This document shows, piece by piece, positions 37,599-51,925 of a stretch of 64,000 bases of DNA; position 1 is the stretch's first letter; every line of letters starts with the position of its first letter. The notes beneath the pieces are model-generated. The model was given only the letters and a program-made list of their open reading frames with translations, had not been told where the DNA came from and searched no databases. The stretch is from Oasisia sp. SBJ-2009 (lineage: Eukaryota > Annelida > Polychaeta > Sabellida > Siboglinidae), in assembly GCA_964017155.1 (NCBI GenBank), contig OZ024862.1:27642158-27706157 (forward strand), written 5' to 3'. The position numbers and the translations under genes were made by a program.

Positions 37599-39705
37599 TG
37601 TAAAATAACCCATCTTGGACATTTCCCTAATACACCTTACGGTCATTATAATACATTCCAATCTATAATTTGCTGATTAAATATTTTTCAGTCTCAGACA
37701 TTATCTTGTTGGTATACTGGCCAACACCCTTAGTCGAGTCAAACGGTCAGGGTAACATTAGCATTGTATCACACAGGAATAAATGAGAATGACCTAGCCC
37801 ACTGTGTACTGTATACACTGTAATTCTATCTGTAAACGGAGAGAGGAGTTTTGTCCACATCCTGAGGGGCTGCTGCGTCTTACACTCAATTTAAACAGAG
37901 CAATTGTACATGTCAACACGTGTCAATGTGTGTGGCTGACAATGGCGCTGTTGTCACCGCGGATGAGAGGACACAATGAACCAGAAGAAGGACGTATTCA
38001 GCGAGAGAGACGTCAGTAATCTACGGGGGATAGTGCGAGCGATCCAGTGACTTAAGCCGCCTTGAAAGGCCTGTGATTATTGACTGTTACTCTTAGTCTT
38101 ACTTGCTCCAGCTGACACAAACAGATCCTACTCAGCAACGCTACAGTGACACTGACAAAGACACTGCAATCAGTGCACTCTCTTATACTGCACTGACACA
38201 GCCCCAAGAATGCACTGACATTGAACTTACACTGCAGTTGTTGCCCACCATTCTGTCAATGATCAACACAATGGCTGCCTGAACATGTACGTTTTGTCAT
38301 ACGTTTTGTTGAAATTCTGGCTTCAGAAGATTATCTTTATGTCAAAAACCTAAGGGAAAGTTGTTGAAGTGTCAAATGTATGCAATAATGTTTGCCTTAG
38401 GAAATGTCATGCTGCAGTAGTAATGTAATTCACATATTTAACCATTATCGACATTGCTGGCAAAGGCAAAACTTGATGGAGGTGTTGTGCATAATTTTGA
38501 TTTGAGATAAGCATACTACAATGTATGGATACATCAACTGATACAATGAAGACATTGCATTGACACTGACATTACCTTGACATTATAAAACACTAAATAA
38601 TTACTACTCATATTGACAGTATGTGAGATATTACCTGACCATCAAATATCACCTGGCCAGCAATCAACACTGCACTGATATTGCGTAACAGCCAAACAAT
38701 GCATTCTCACTGTCACACTTACGTCATCGGTCCACCCACAGCAATAAAACACCAAGTGTAAGAAGACTACTCCTGGGACACATCAAATTAACAGTTTCGC
38801 CCCATTAACACGCCCAAGGTAAAATGGATGTCTCAATGACAACGTTCTGACATTGCACTCAGGAAACTTGACAAAAACTGCAGCAATTGCAAGACTTAAC
38901 AGACCCCAATGACTACCAGCTGAATACTCCAGTAAGCTTGATTAAGCACATGCCAATTATAGTTTTTATTTGCTAAATAAACTACAACTATAGATTCATT
39001 CTGTGCAGCACTCTCTCACCTTGGATATGAGAGCAAGACAGACTCCAACAATGAACCATACTGATGCAGCTGCCACTGACAAAGGTCGTAACCTTATCGG
39101 TGCTCCCAGATAACTGCCTATTAGTCCTACCCTTTGTTACAAATTATCAGTTTATTTCAGAACAGCCTACTCAGCTTCCCTGAGTGCAACCATACCTCCA
39201 GTAAGCCTGTAGCACCCCCTAATTACAACCCCTTCAGCCTTGAGGAACCCCCTCTGAAGTGAGTCTGGGCAGCCTTGATGATGTATGATTACGTAAGATT
39301 TCTCCCAATGATAACCATTAGAGAGGGACCCAGGGACGACAAGCTGGGATTGGCATCCTTGCACAATGCACCCATGTCTAACCCTTCCCATGGGAATCAC
39401 TACATTCAAACCCTGGGAAATTACATCTATAACTGATTGATTATTATCCTGTTGAATGTAAATAAAAACTGTGCATAAGACGGGGAATATAAGACAACAT
39501 ATGTATTCAATACTCTATGACAGTTGCTGTAAACTGGGAAACAACTTAATTCACAGTGTGCATGTGTGCTTTAATCAGATGGAAGATTGTTTTTACATTT
39601 TACTATAATGAAAATAAAAGGAAAATATTTGTTGACAATACATAATTATTTATCATGTCTGATCAGCTGATCATGTCATTTTGCCTGAAATTGTAAGTGT
39701 GAAAA

Positions 39706-39868
39706 TAAATGTCAGAATTCACACAGAGTTCACATTTATTTCCGTGTGATACATTTAAAGATTGTCATTATGCGCAGACATAGGGGTGATCATAAATGTC
39801 AGAACTCCCAGACTTCACATTTAGTTTCTTGTGGCATGTTTAAAGATGGTTATTATGCACAGACATGT
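39706..39868 (+). repeat. ~87-bp tandem duplication
   Basis: Two diverged copies starting TAAATGTCAG at 39706 and 39793, sharing TTCACATTTA, CATTTAAAGAT or GTTTAAAGAT, and TTATGCGCAGACAT or TTATGCACAGACAT. Confidence 0.8.
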
Positions 39869-41122
39869 GAGCATACGTTTTTCCTCTCAGACAGAAGGGA
39901 ATCTCCATGTGATTACACAATATCTGATGACAATACATGCCAGCAGGCTCTAGGTGTCTTTGTGCTCTTTCACAAAGACCACTGGGACAATCCAACCAAC
40001 CTGATACACCCGCTCCATTAGCACCCCCAATTAGCTCCTTAAACTGGCTCAACTTCAAAGGCCCCAAAAACCAAACACCCATAAATCCAGTTGAAGAAGA
40101 TCTTTCACCATCGCCATCACATGCTGAGAGCTTCTGCATTTCAAGAATAGCACCACACCTCAATTAACTAAGGACCCAGCTGGGAAGAAAAACACTGGCC
40201 AGGGTGCGTAGGGGCCTTGGGGGAACTAAGGCTGCTTACACAATGAGGAAGTGGTTGGCTGAGGAAGACCTCTGTCTGAGCCTGGGGCTTGGGAACTCCG
40301 CTCTTTGTCCAGTCCAATTACTTCAGCTGTCCACATCTGCTGGCCAAGGACCAAGGCAACAGAGACTGTCCTGTCCTGTCCTGTCCACAAGACACAAGCC
40401 CCACTGACACTCATTTCCCAGTTCAGCTGATCAGACCAGACATGGTGCAGTCAGCTGTAGAAAGAATCTGCATAGAAATTAAATAATTAAAAATATTCCA
40501 GAATTATTTTCCGTTGTGGCACTGCCAGACATTAAAGAGAGTGAGATCCTTTGTCACAGATGAAAGTTGTGTTGTTGGGTGAAGACGAGTGACGGGGTAA
40601 CATTCTCAGCATATTTGTTTGGTAGGAAAAAATTCGGAGAGAGATGTGATGGAAAATAACTTGAGATGACATCCTAGAAAGCTAAACTTAACTACAACAA
40701 TTATCTGTTTAACAACATAACTAAATGCATCAACATTGTATTCGGCTTGATCATAATGCACATCATGGTATCAGAGGTATCTGTAGACTGAAGTAATCAA
40801 TAAAAATGTGCTCTTAACTGTTAATTTAAGCAACTGAAATGGACAAGATACACATGCAAGGTAAACATAATTTGTTAAGTGATTAATTTCAACAAAATAC
40901 ATGTCAAATGATTTTAAATAATACTTATTAGTTGCGACTTTATTTCCCTGATTTTCTGAACCATTTGAAATGCTAGCTTATCTGCAGAACGCACCAATTC
41001 AAATGTACAAGGAGATCTCTTTCCGAATGAGTCTTGCAGAAGAGCTGTTAGGAGAGTCGTATTTCATCATAACAGCTGAGCTGTTAATTCGCTCCCAGTA
41101 GACCAGCCTTTGTGCTGTGAGA

Positions 41123-41182
41123 CGAGAACTTGTCACAGAGAACGAGAACTTGTCACAGAGAACGAGAACTTGTCACAGAGAA
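41123..41182 (+). repeat. 20-bp perfect triplication
   Basis: CGAGAACTTGTCACAGAGAA repeated three times without change at 41123, 41143 and 41163. Confidence 0.97.
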
Positions 41183-44100
41183 CAGAGGTGACAGACACTT
41201 GCACATTCAACTAGTTGATTCTATTGTCAACTGTCTTCCAGAATCACACAAGAATTGCAAAATTCTCACGACAACAAAATTTCTTTCTTAAAAGCCGTTT
41301 TTGCATCCGAATGACATATCATTTTTTATTATTTACTTTGCTTGGAGGAACATGGTGGCATTTGTAAATGTTGTTCACACAGAGCTAAACTGTTTAACTA
41401 AGTGGCTTAACTTCACATGTATGAAACATTGCAACCCATTGTGAACAAACGTACATTATAAACGGCCAACAAGCACCAACAAACACTTCTCAGTAACACA
41501 AGAAATATTATTTTCAGTACCCCAATAGTTTTGCTGGTCAGATAATAATTAAAATTGGACTCTCTAACCACCATGCCACAGCACTCTATAGATCAGACGA
41601 ACATTCACCAACAAGTCAGTGACATGGCAAGGCAAAATAACTGTTTAGTACATTGCAGAAAGCACTGGAAGACCCCAAACAATGTAGCATACTGAAAAAC
41701 AAAATATGATCTGCACCCTTTTGTCTTATCTAGCCAGTGGTAGAAGAGTGGACAATTAATTACCTGTCAATTGGCCGGATGGATTTACTATCAGCCATTT
41801 ATCCGCTCATCAATATTGCAATTCCAATCATCTGTGGTGAAGGGCCACGAAGCAGCCTGGGAGGCTGGGATGAAATGGATGAATTGGTAGGGTGAGACAT
41901 GGGTCAGTGACTTATTATATTATATAATTCAACATGGCCGTGAGTTGTTGTGGTAGCGTTGCTAAGCAACCAGTTCCGTTTCAGATTTAACCTTTTTATC
42001 TTCTGTGTAGGAAGATTATGGGAGGGTTGTGTAGCTGATCACAAGAGAACAGTTCCTGGCACTGAAAGAATTGGTAGAAATATGAGAGAGGCTTCAAATA
42101 ATGAATGGAAATGGAGGATACAACATTCCTGAAATTGTTGTCATATGATATGTCATGTGATAACCATCAACATGGTTACTGGAATGATTCAATTTGATGC
42201 AAATGATATGATAGAGACGTCATTGGACATACATAAACCATTAGGTCTGAAGATCTTAACTTTCTTCATTTTTATATTGATGATAAAATCTGTTTCAATG
42301 GATATTTTTGTATAAAAAAAATCACGAATGTACCAAAGTTGCAACCAGAATTGTTAGTGATAATTTTTTTCGGCAAAATGTAAATGAATGTGTTAATTAC
42401 GTAACAAAATGAAAACGGACACTTCAACTTTCGTTTAACCAGACATTTTACAAACCATGCATAAATCAGTTCGGTAGTGACAAATTGTTTAAGGAAAAAT
42501 TCCAATTCATCAGTGCTGGAACACAAGGTTCAGACACATATATATATATATATATACTGTGCTCGAGCTGTGCACGCGTGTGTAATGAGGTGGAATGCTC
42601 AACTGATAACTACGGTACACTGACCCAATCACACAGCCAACTATGACAGGTGAGTTGGAAAAACATATTTGAAACATACATCCATCGTTTTTATTGTACC
42701 ACTATAATTATCCTAAATGGGGCTTAGTCTTCTTTCCTGTGTTTGAACATTGCATTTCAAACTGAGTTCTCTACTCTTTTTCACTGAATACGTAAGCAAA
42801 AACAGGTCTGACCAATAAAAACCAACCCTGCACTAAAGAGTTAAAGATACAATAATTACAAGAAATTACTCCGAAATAGCAGGCTGTCATTCAGTATGGA
42901 TTGTTATCGAACGTAAGTTTACATAGAACTCCATAACCTGAATTAGACACTACATCATAGAGTTATTAAATCAATAAATTTAACAACAGTTCAATTGGCT
43001 GAATAGAAGCAACAAAAAACAACTATTACAGCCTGAATAAGTGTCTGAAATCCCAGACTACTCCCATGTATCTTACACATCAGGGACAGTATCAGAACTG
43101 ATAAATGGACACACGTAATGTGACAGTTAACGGTCTGAAAGACCGGCTTCTTTTTGGATGTACTCGGTAAAACCGTGTACAAATATTGACTTTTGCGCCG
43201 CATGACTGAATGACACGCATGACTGAATGACACGCAATACTTCCTATGATTTAATATTCACAGACACACGGAGCCTGGCTGCGGAAGTGACAATGGAACC
43301 ACGCCATCGGCTTTGTCGGTGTGTCACAGATGCGACAGTAAATTGCCGGTTTGGCCGAGTCGCTCACAAATTGTGTCCATTTGAGCAGTCAGCTTCAGTG
43401 GTCATCACATAACAGATAGTGGTCAGTGCGGTCACTCGGCGACACCTGACCATCACAGTGGACCAGCATCACGACATGAGAAATAACCACACACTTGATA
43501 GCTCAAAACCACAGTTGTATTTATCATCTCTGAGCAACGGGTTAAAATGTATAAATTTTAAATGTGTCGATGGCTAAAAAAGTGAACCATCTATCAAAAT
43601 TTGAATCCACAAAATAAACATTATAATAATACTAGTAATAATAGTAACACTAAGAACACTTCTAGTGCTCTAATTATAAGGAAACGTAGCTCAAAAATGC
43701 AACATCACCATACGAGTAGCACTGGGTCACAGAATCATTAAGCCATTAACATTATAATAGCCATGTGAAAAAGGTATCAGAGTCGGGTAGCGTTTATGGC
43801 ACCATTTTTGTAGAGCAATCTTTGCATGCAAGCCAACAATCTGGTAAAAAAAAAATTACTTTACTTACACAGAGTGAACAAAATAAGCCTATCTGTTCTA
43901 CAGTATTTCACTCAGTTTTTGTGTACATTATATTCCTGTTCAACTCCCTCAGTTGCACAATGTCTGTGTTACATTTATATACAACAAATTATTGGATTAA
44001 CTAAAATTATTTCCAAATAGGCCCACTAAACATTCTATGGAGGATAACACCAAATCAATCATTTGCACCATTTAGCCGACAGAAACTACAGTGGAGTGGT

Positions 44101-44448
44101 TGAGATGTAGACATGTGTTTGGAATGGCAACCGAGGCGGCTTTCTAATGATGTGATCGAGTCATTTTCAGCAGACTTGCTCTGAGGTTCAGCTAATGAAA
44201 GAAGCCGACTACAGTCTTTTAAAGGTGATACAGTTAATTCACATTTGCATCACAATCTTGTGATGCGGCTGGCAACTGACTGTAATTGAATTACATCACA
44301 CCAAGCCCAGCTGTCAGGGTATTCAACTGCTTTCTCAGGACTAGGAAGTACTAGCAGGGCCACCTAGTGTTATCTATAATTATTACTAAACAGTGTTTCT
44401 CTGTACATATATGTATATGTATATATATATACTTATTTTTATTTATTT

Positions 44449-44690
44449 ATGTATGTACATACATACATATGTTTGTTTGTACATACGTTTGTTTGTACAT
44501 ACGTTTGTTTTTACATACGTTTGTTTGTACATACATTTGTTTGTACATACGTTTATTTGTACATATGTTTGTTTGTTTGTTTGTACATACATTTGTTTGT
44601 ACAAATGTTTGTTTGTACATATGTTTGTTTGTACATACATTTGTTTGTATATACGTTTATTTGTACATATGTTTGTTTCTGTATCCGTAT
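44449..44690 (+). repeat. 16-bp minisatellite
   Basis: About 14 imperfect copies of GTTTGTTTGTACATAC, some with ACATATG or an extra GTTT. The Tyr/Cys/Val and Asn/Lys/Tyr rich frames across it are artefacts. Confidence 0.95.
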
Positions 44691-45116
44691 CTCCATCAGT
44701 TTTGGAATTGGGTGTATCAGGCTGAAATTTTCCATGTGATCTAGCGGGCTGATTGGGACGGTTGACTTTGTCCAAATTTGGGAGCTCAATATTTCAAAAA
44801 GTTGGGCAGAACGTATTCCACAAGTTAACATTTTGTTATGTCATGATGTGTGCATGCAACCTATTTCCAGGACACATTAAAACACTGTAACGCAACATTT
44901 TAGCTTGGGAGACTGCCTTTTTCTAGAAATCTAGACATTCTACAGCAGAAGTGTTCCCTATGATTAAGCTGTGCCAGTATATTTATACAAGGCAGTGAGT
45001 GGGGCTGGAACATCAGCGACCGCAATTTTCAAATGTTTAACATGGTTGACTGCACTTTTCCCTAAGCATGGCTAGGGAACTTGGCTAGTGGGGTAATAAT
45101 ACCCAAGGTCACTTAC

Positions 45117-45178
45117 CATCGCTGTATGCAGTAATGATAAACTTGAATCCGGACCCCCTCGGACCACCAGTGTCTGTT
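45117..45178 (-). CDS. Exon: last CUB strands
   Basis: 62 nt between a TTTTCAG acceptor and a GTAAGT donor. The first base completes an Arg codon split with the preceding exon and the last base is the first of a Glu codon. The residues TDTGGPRGSGFKFIITAYSD give the typical CUB end, in which a short turn is followed by G-F-x-F/A-x-Y. The phases fit exons on both sides exactly, which supports this small exon despite its size. Confidence 0.87.
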
Positions 45179-47724
45179 CTGAAAACAAAAAAATGAACGT
45201 TGAAGTCTGAATCCGTGTCCTATATAATGATTCACTTGTGAATATTTTGGTTGTGTCTTATGACCTTACTAAGTGGAATGACGACGGTTGTGACTTAAGA
45301 CACATGACTAAAGTATTCATAAATGAAAGCTTAGGTTATTGTAAGGTAGTGAATACTCTCTGAATGAAGAATTTGAAAGGTATTTGTCAAAAGTACCAAC
45401 AGTGTGTTTGAGTTAGGACACCCTTCTATATTTACCTTTGAGTAAACAACAATTGTAGTTTCTTCAAAATGCACATTTTCATAAATATTGGCAGTCAAGA
45501 AAAACAAAATAAAAAATGTACGTTTCTTCATCATTTTGTTAAAATGAGGTAGAGTTTGTCGATGATTTAGTGCCTATTTTGTAATGCATTCAGAGAGTTT
45601 TCATCAAAGAAAACTACAAATACATAAAAAGCAGTCCATTGCTTGACAGGCTAAATACTGTGCATGCTAAAACTAATGAACAAAGTTAATAGATTTGCCA
45701 GCAAATAAATGGTTTCGCCTCCCATTTCAAAGTGGCCTTAATTACATACGCTTCCAAATTGACGAAACGATGTCACAAAAACCTGCACACGTATGGCTGA
45801 AATCACAGAACGGTGAAATATGCCGGCTAATCAGAACTGCAGATTAGTCATTAGTGACGTCGTCTCGAGTCGCCACGTCCGACACCGACATGTCAAACAT
45901 TGTTATGTTAAATTACAAAAATGCAATTATCAACACAATGCGTGTCGACCTGTCCGAATCTCGGGGACCATAATCGTATTTCCATAATCTTTGTGACAAG
46001 GTGCGTATATCGCCAGCCACGCAATGTGCCCATCATTACGAAGAATTGTTTTCTGCGGGACGGTCAAAACACACGAGGGTAGGGACAGCTGTGGTCTAAT
46101 TCCATTAGTGGCAACATGTCGGACACATCTGTCGACGACGGTGACTCGGCCTGGTGATGTCATCTGGCGAGCTGTGTCGGCGATGTCACGTGACATGACA
46201 CAAAGACAAAACGAGCACACCAGGGAGAGCTTGGGACGGTACCGGTGGTGGTATTGATGACATTACTTGTGTCCTGTGACAGTACCGATGATGCAGGTGA
46301 CGTTATAAATGACAGTAGGGATGTCAGACATTGTCAGTACACTCACAGTAACCGAGTAATTGTTTCGGTAACTGTGTAATGGTGACAGAACCGGTACGAC
46401 TACTGATATAGCAGTTTTGGTGACATTACTGATAGCATTACTGGTGACATTGGTGAGAATATTGGCAACAGTCTGAATGCTTACATCTATTGGAGCCAAT
46501 ATTGGCTGTGGGGTGAGTGTGTGAGTGAGTTACTGAGTGTGTGAGTCACAAATCAAGTTATACTTTCAGCGTGAACCTGCGTCTCGTTAATTTGTCCCAG
46601 TCAATTATTTATTGTCTGACAAAATATGAATTCTTAAATTGCCGAGACTACTGGTGACATTACTGATGACAGTAATGGTGATATATAACTAGTGGCATTT
46701 TGTGGCAACACTGTTGCAGAATATATGGCAAAACACTTACAAAACACTTCTGCAATATCAAAAAATAGAAAAATCAATGTTCTTTAACATGGCATTTTTC
46801 CACTCGGAAGTCGCAACCTAACTCCATTAAAACATCAACAAATAGTCGCAACGCAAAAAAAAAAAAAAACCTGCACCACCATGACGGCAGTCCATTATCC
46901 TGATCTGCAACTCCATCAGAATCGGGACACCTCTAATACTTTCTCCATTCCCGGAAAGTCCGACAGCCAGAGAGAGAGAGAGAGTCGCGGAGACTAACCA
47001 CGATATAATTGTTAGAACAGCCGCCCTCCCAACCCACCTCGGCTGGGGGATTCCAGGACACAATGAAGATGACAGCTCAGAGGATTGTGTGAGAGAGTGA
47101 CAAGTGATGCAATCAGGCCGGGACAGAGGCTCCCTGCCAGCATTCTGATGAATCCATCGATGGTCCCTCCGCAAGGTAGGCTCCACTGACAAACCGCATA
47201 CACGCGTCGAATCACAAACAGCCGAAAACAGTTAAGGTTCATTTGCGGAGGAGTGTGGCTGCATATAGGACGGGTGGGGTTCGACTGTCTACTGTTACTT
47301 CTGTTGGGACCAGTCTCTGTGGAGTTGTTCTCTCGTTGTATGTCGCCGTGGCTGAAGTGTAAGCACTGACTGGTGCATGTTTGCACAAGCACCTAAGTTT
47401 TCTAACTGCATGCCAGGATACATTTTTATGGGAAATTGGTAGGGATGAAAAGGGCTCTTGGTTTCATACTCTGCTCATTTGGAGGCCGCGGACATGTCAG
47501 CATCTTGAACAATTACATTTGCACGTGTATGTCTCTGGTATGCCTTTTGACCAATCACAAACACACATCTCCATGTGAAGTCTACTGAGGGACAATGAAG
47601 AAGATAACGGACACTGCCTGTCAATGCATTATACAAACACTGAGGACTAATCCTTCCAGTTTAGAGGCAGGATAACATAACACTTTGTTACCAAAATGAA
47701 CCATTCCCTTGTTTTTCACAATCA

Positions 47725-47870
47725 GCGTCAGCGTCAGCGTCAGCGTCAGCGTCAGCGTCAGCGTCAGCGTCAGCGTCAGCGTCAGCATCAGCATCAGCAT
47801 ACCCATCACCATCAGCATCAGCATCACATTCACCATCACCATCACCATCACCATAATGTATAATTACAAA
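47725..47870 (+). repeat. Hexanucleotide microsatellite (GCGTCA)n to (GCATCA)n to (CACCAT)n
   Basis: Starts as pure GCGTCA repeats, then GCATCA, then ACCATC units. The gradual change looks like CpG decay (CG to CA) of an original GCGTCA array. Confidence 0.95.
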
Positions 47871-48004
47871 ATAACATCTCATCATAATTACCATTACATT
47901 TATCAACACAGTTATCACCATAATCATCATCATCATCACCACTATCATCAACAACAGCTACCGCCAACCACTGCAGGGTGAACACCTCCTTTTCCTTCCT
48001 CCCG

Positions 48005-50795
48005 TACCATCTCACTCCCCCCTCTACCATCCCACTCCCCGCTCTACCATCCCACTCCCCCCTCTACCATCTCACTCCCCCCTCTACCATCTCACTCCCC
48101 CCTCTACCATCTCACTCCCCCCTCTACCATCTCACTCCCCCCTCTACCATCTCACTCCCCCCTCTACCATCTCACTCCCCCCTCTACCATCTCACTCCCC
48201 CCTCTACCATCTCACTCCCCCCTCTACCATCCCACTCCCCCCTCTACCATCTCACTCCCCCTCTACCATCTCACTCCCCCCTCTACCATCCCACTCCCCC
48301 CTCTACCATCCCACTCCCCCCTCTACCATCTCACTCCCCCTCTACCATCCCACTCCCCCCTCTACCATCTCACTCCCCCCTCTACCATCTCACTCCCCCC
48401 TCTACCATCCCACTCCCCCCTCTACCATCTCACTCCCCCTCTACCATCTCACTCCCCCCTCTACCATCCCACTCCCCCCTCTACCATCCCACTCCCCCCT
48501 CTACCATCTCACTCCCCCTCTACCATCCCACTCCCCCCTCTACCATCTCACTCCCCCTCTACCATCTCACTCCCCCCTCTACCATCCCACTCCCCCCTCT
48601 ACCATCCCACTCCCCCCTCTACCATCTCACTCCCCCCTCTACCATCCCACTCCCCCCTCTACCATCTCACTCCCCCCTCTACCATCCCACTCCCCCCTCT
48701 ACCATCTCACTCCCCCCTCTACCATCCCACTCCCCCCTCTACCATCTCACTCCCCCTCTACCATCTCACTCCCCCCTCGATCATCCCACTCCCCCCTCTA
48801 CCATCCCACTCCCCCTCTACCATCCCACTCCCCCCTCTACCATCTCACTCCCCCCTCTACCATCCCACTCCCCCCTCTACCATCTCACTCCCCCCTCTAC
48901 CATCCCACTCCCCCCTCTACCATCCCACTCCCCCCTCTACCATCTCACTCCCCCCTCTACCATCTCACTCCCCCCTCTACCATCCCACTCCCCCCTCTAC
49001 CATCTCACTCCCCCTCTACCATCTCACTCCCCCCTCTACCATCTCACTCCCCCCTCTACCATCTCACTCCCCCCTCTACCATCTCACTCCCCCCTCTACC
49101 ATCTCACTCCCCCCTCTACCATCTCACTCCCCCCTCTACCATCCCACTCCCCCCTCTACCATCTCACTCCCCCTCTACCATCTCACTCCCCCCTCTACCA
49201 TCCCACTCCCCCCTCTACCATCCCACTCCCCCCTCTACCATCTCACTCCCCCTCTACCATCCCACTCCCCCCTCTACCATCTCACTCCCCCTCTACCATC
49301 TCACTCCCCCCTCTACCATCCCACTCCCCCCTCTACCATCCCACTCCCCCCTCTACCATCTCACTCCCCCCTCTACCATCCCACTCCCCCCTCTACCATC
49401 TCACTCCCCCCTCTACCATCCCACTCCCCCCTCTACCATCTCACTCCCCCCTCTACCATCCCACTCCCCCCTCTACCATCTCACTCCCCCTCTACCATCT
49501 CACTCCCCCCTCGATCATCCCACTCCCCCCTCTACCATCCCACTCCCCCCTCTACCATCTCACTCCCCCTCTACCATCCCACTCCCCCCTCTACCATCTC
49601 ACTCCCCCCTCTACCATCCCACTCCCCCCTCTACCATCTCACTCCCCCCTCTACCATCCCACTCCCCCCTCTACCATCCCACTCCCCCCTCTACCATCTC
49701 ACTCCCCCCTCTACCATCTCACTCCCCCCTCTACCATCCCACTCCCCCCTCTACCATCTCACTCCCCCTCTACCATCTCACTCCCCCCTCTACCATCTCA
49801 CTCCCCCCTCTACCATCTCACTCCCCCCTCTACCATCTCACTCCCCCCTCTACCATCTCACTCCCCCCTCTACCATCCCACTCCCCCCTCTACCATCCCA
49901 CTCCCCCCTCTACCATCCCACTCCCCCCTCTACCATCTCACTCCCCCTCTACCATCTCACTCCCCCCTCTACCATCTCACTCCCCCCTCTACCATCTCAC
50001 TCCCCCCTCTACCATCTCACTCCCCCCTCTACCATCTCACTCCCCCCTCTACCATCTCACTCCCCCCTCTACCATCTCACTCCCCCCTCTACCAGCCCAC
50101 TCCTCCTCTACCATCCCACTCCCCCCTCTACCATCTCACTCCCCCCTCTACCATCCCACTCCCCCCTCTACCATCTCACTCCCCCTCTACCATCTCACTC
50201 CCCCCTCGATCATCCCACTCCCCCCTCTACCATCCCACTCCCCCCTCTACCATCTCACTCCCCCTCTACCATCCCACTCCCCCCTCTACCATCTCACTCC
50301 CCCCTCTACCATCCCACTCCCCCCTCTACCATCTCACTCCCCCCTCTACCATCCCACTCCCCCCTCTACCATCCCACTCCCCCCTCTACCATCTCACTCC
50401 CCCCTCTACCATCTCACTCCCCCCTCTACCATCCCACTCCCCCCTCTACCATCTCACTCCCCCTCTACCATCTCACTCCCCCCTCTACCATCTCACTCCC
50501 CCCTCTACCATCTCACTCCCCCCTCTACCATCTCACTCCCCCCTCTACCATCTCACTCCCCCCTCTACCATCCCACTCCCCCCTCTACCATCCCACTCCC
50601 CCCTCTACCATCCCACTCCCCCCTCTACCATCTCACTCCCCCTCTACCATCTCACTCCCCCCTCTACCATCTCACTCCCCCCTCTACCATCTCACTCCCC
50701 CCTCTACCATCTCACTCCCCCCTCTACCATCTCACTCCCCCCTCTACCATCTCACTCCCCCCTCTACCAGCCCACTCCTCCTCTACCTCCATGTC
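48005..50795 (+). repeat. 2.8-kb minisatellite of ~20-bp units with a higher-order repeat
   Basis: About 140 copies of CTCTACCATCTCACTCCCCC, with a C/T variant (CATCCC or CATCTC) and a 19-bp form lacking one C. Rare markers show a higher-order period: the CTCGATCAT variant occurs at about 48777, 49511 and 50206 (734 and 695 bp apart) and the CCAGCCCACTCCTCC variant at 50092 and 50767 (675 bp apart). A 972-codon frame (SHSPLYHLTPPSTI repeats) stays open across it; this reflects a unit with no TAA/TAG/TGA in any of the three phases, not a gene. The pre-mRNA strand carries GGGGG every 20 nt. Confidence 0.97.
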
Positions 50796-51819
50796 TCCTC
50801 CTAATCCTCCTGAAGACCACTGCTGAGGTTGAGCTAGGAAACTGGACACTCCAGCATTTCAACCGCCTGATTATTGTCAAACACAACATCTGCTAAAACA
50901 GACACCTGACTAAACACAGACACAACATCTCCCCAAATTACCCCGCCGCAAACAGTGGGTTCCACGGATTCGAAACCAACAAAATAACCAGTCATGGATT
51001 TAATTATCGGAACATTATCCCGTCACACGCTGCTGCGGTGTTACCTTATCAAGGGACGAGAACCTGGCGCTGTTGCGACTTTAATATTCCCATTTCCCTT
51101 CCGACTCCCGGCCACAGAATTCTTAGGTTCCTCCTACCAGACGCCGTATCAAATGTCAAGTTTTTGCAATCATTGGAAGCCAAACAAGGCCGTCAGACTG
51201 AATAGATATTTATTAAGTCAGCCGCAAGGCCTTGCGACATCTGTCAGGGTATTTGTGTTAAGTCGCCCTGCTGTGAGGTACAATCAGGCAGTTCTTTAAA
51301 TTTAAAGACACGTGTGATGGCCCTGATGGGGCATTGCCGCCTTGTGTAGTGGCTGCTGTCTCTCATTGTTATTGACATACCAACAGCATGACACATCTAT
51401 TAAAGCGGAATTAACATGTCTCTGTCTCTCCTGACCTTTAAGTAGCGATCGTCACAAGGTCATGTGACTGATCAACATTTCTGCCACGATATAAAAAATG
51501 CAAATGCAAAATTTTCCAGTCCAAATATTTCCTGGTAAACACGTATACATATTATATAGAAGCCAGGACAATGAAGATCATGAGATTTTTGCTCCTAAAA
51601 TTTCTACCTGTCCATTGTAATTTTTACCCACGCAAAATTTACTTTTTAATTAACAAGTACTGGATGGATGGCTGGGCCTCTAGATAAACCTATAAAAAAG
51701 GAACTCCCTGACCATGAATGAGGTTGAGGCCAAGTCTGTCAACGCATTTGTGTCCCAGGTCAGCCGCTAATAAACCTGTTATCTGCCAGTATAATATTTA
51801 TCATAACGGTTTATGCATT

Positions 51820-51925
51820 ATATATATTATATATATTATATATATTATATATAATATATATATAAGCATGTATATATGCATGTATATATATATGCATGTA
51901 TATATATGTATATATATATATGTGC
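51820..51925 (+). repeat. TA-rich microsatellite
   Basis: ATATATTATATATTATAT repeats grading into TATATATGCATGTA units. Confidence 0.93.

Larger units (their letters stand above)
30252..45116 (-). other. Intron (CUB end to LDLa exon), ~14.9 kb
   Basis: Contains the polypurine tract, a coding-like 119-codon ORF at 33638-33997, a degenerate MITE-like repeat at 34.7-35.0 kb, a decayed coding-like block at 37.3-37.6 kb, an 87-bp tandem duplication at 39.7 kb, a 20-bp triplication at 41.1 kb and a 16-bp minisatellite at 44.45 kb. The stretches 30.3-32.7, 35.1-37.0, 37.7-39.7 and 41.2-44.4 kb show nothing I can name. Confidence 0.85.

Noticed and set aside
39840..40163. 107-codon minus-strand ORF
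   Set aside because: Overlaps an 87-bp tandem duplication, is matched by equally long plus-strand frames, and shows no recognisable motif.
44367..44831. Tyr/Cys-rich and Asn/Lys-rich ORFs around 44.5 kb
   Set aside because: Readings of the 16-bp minisatellite; every frame is open and the sequence has no other coding signal.
47012..47392. 126-codon minus-strand ORF
   Set aside because: No family recognised and not joined by phase to the CUB exons on either side; the CUB domain is already continuous without it.
47978..50896. 972-codon ORF with SHSPLYHLTPPSTI repeats
   Set aside because: It is a stop-free reading of a 20-bp minisatellite; unit-length changes (19 vs 20 bp) shift the frame repeatedly, which a protein would not tolerate, and it lies antisense in an intron.
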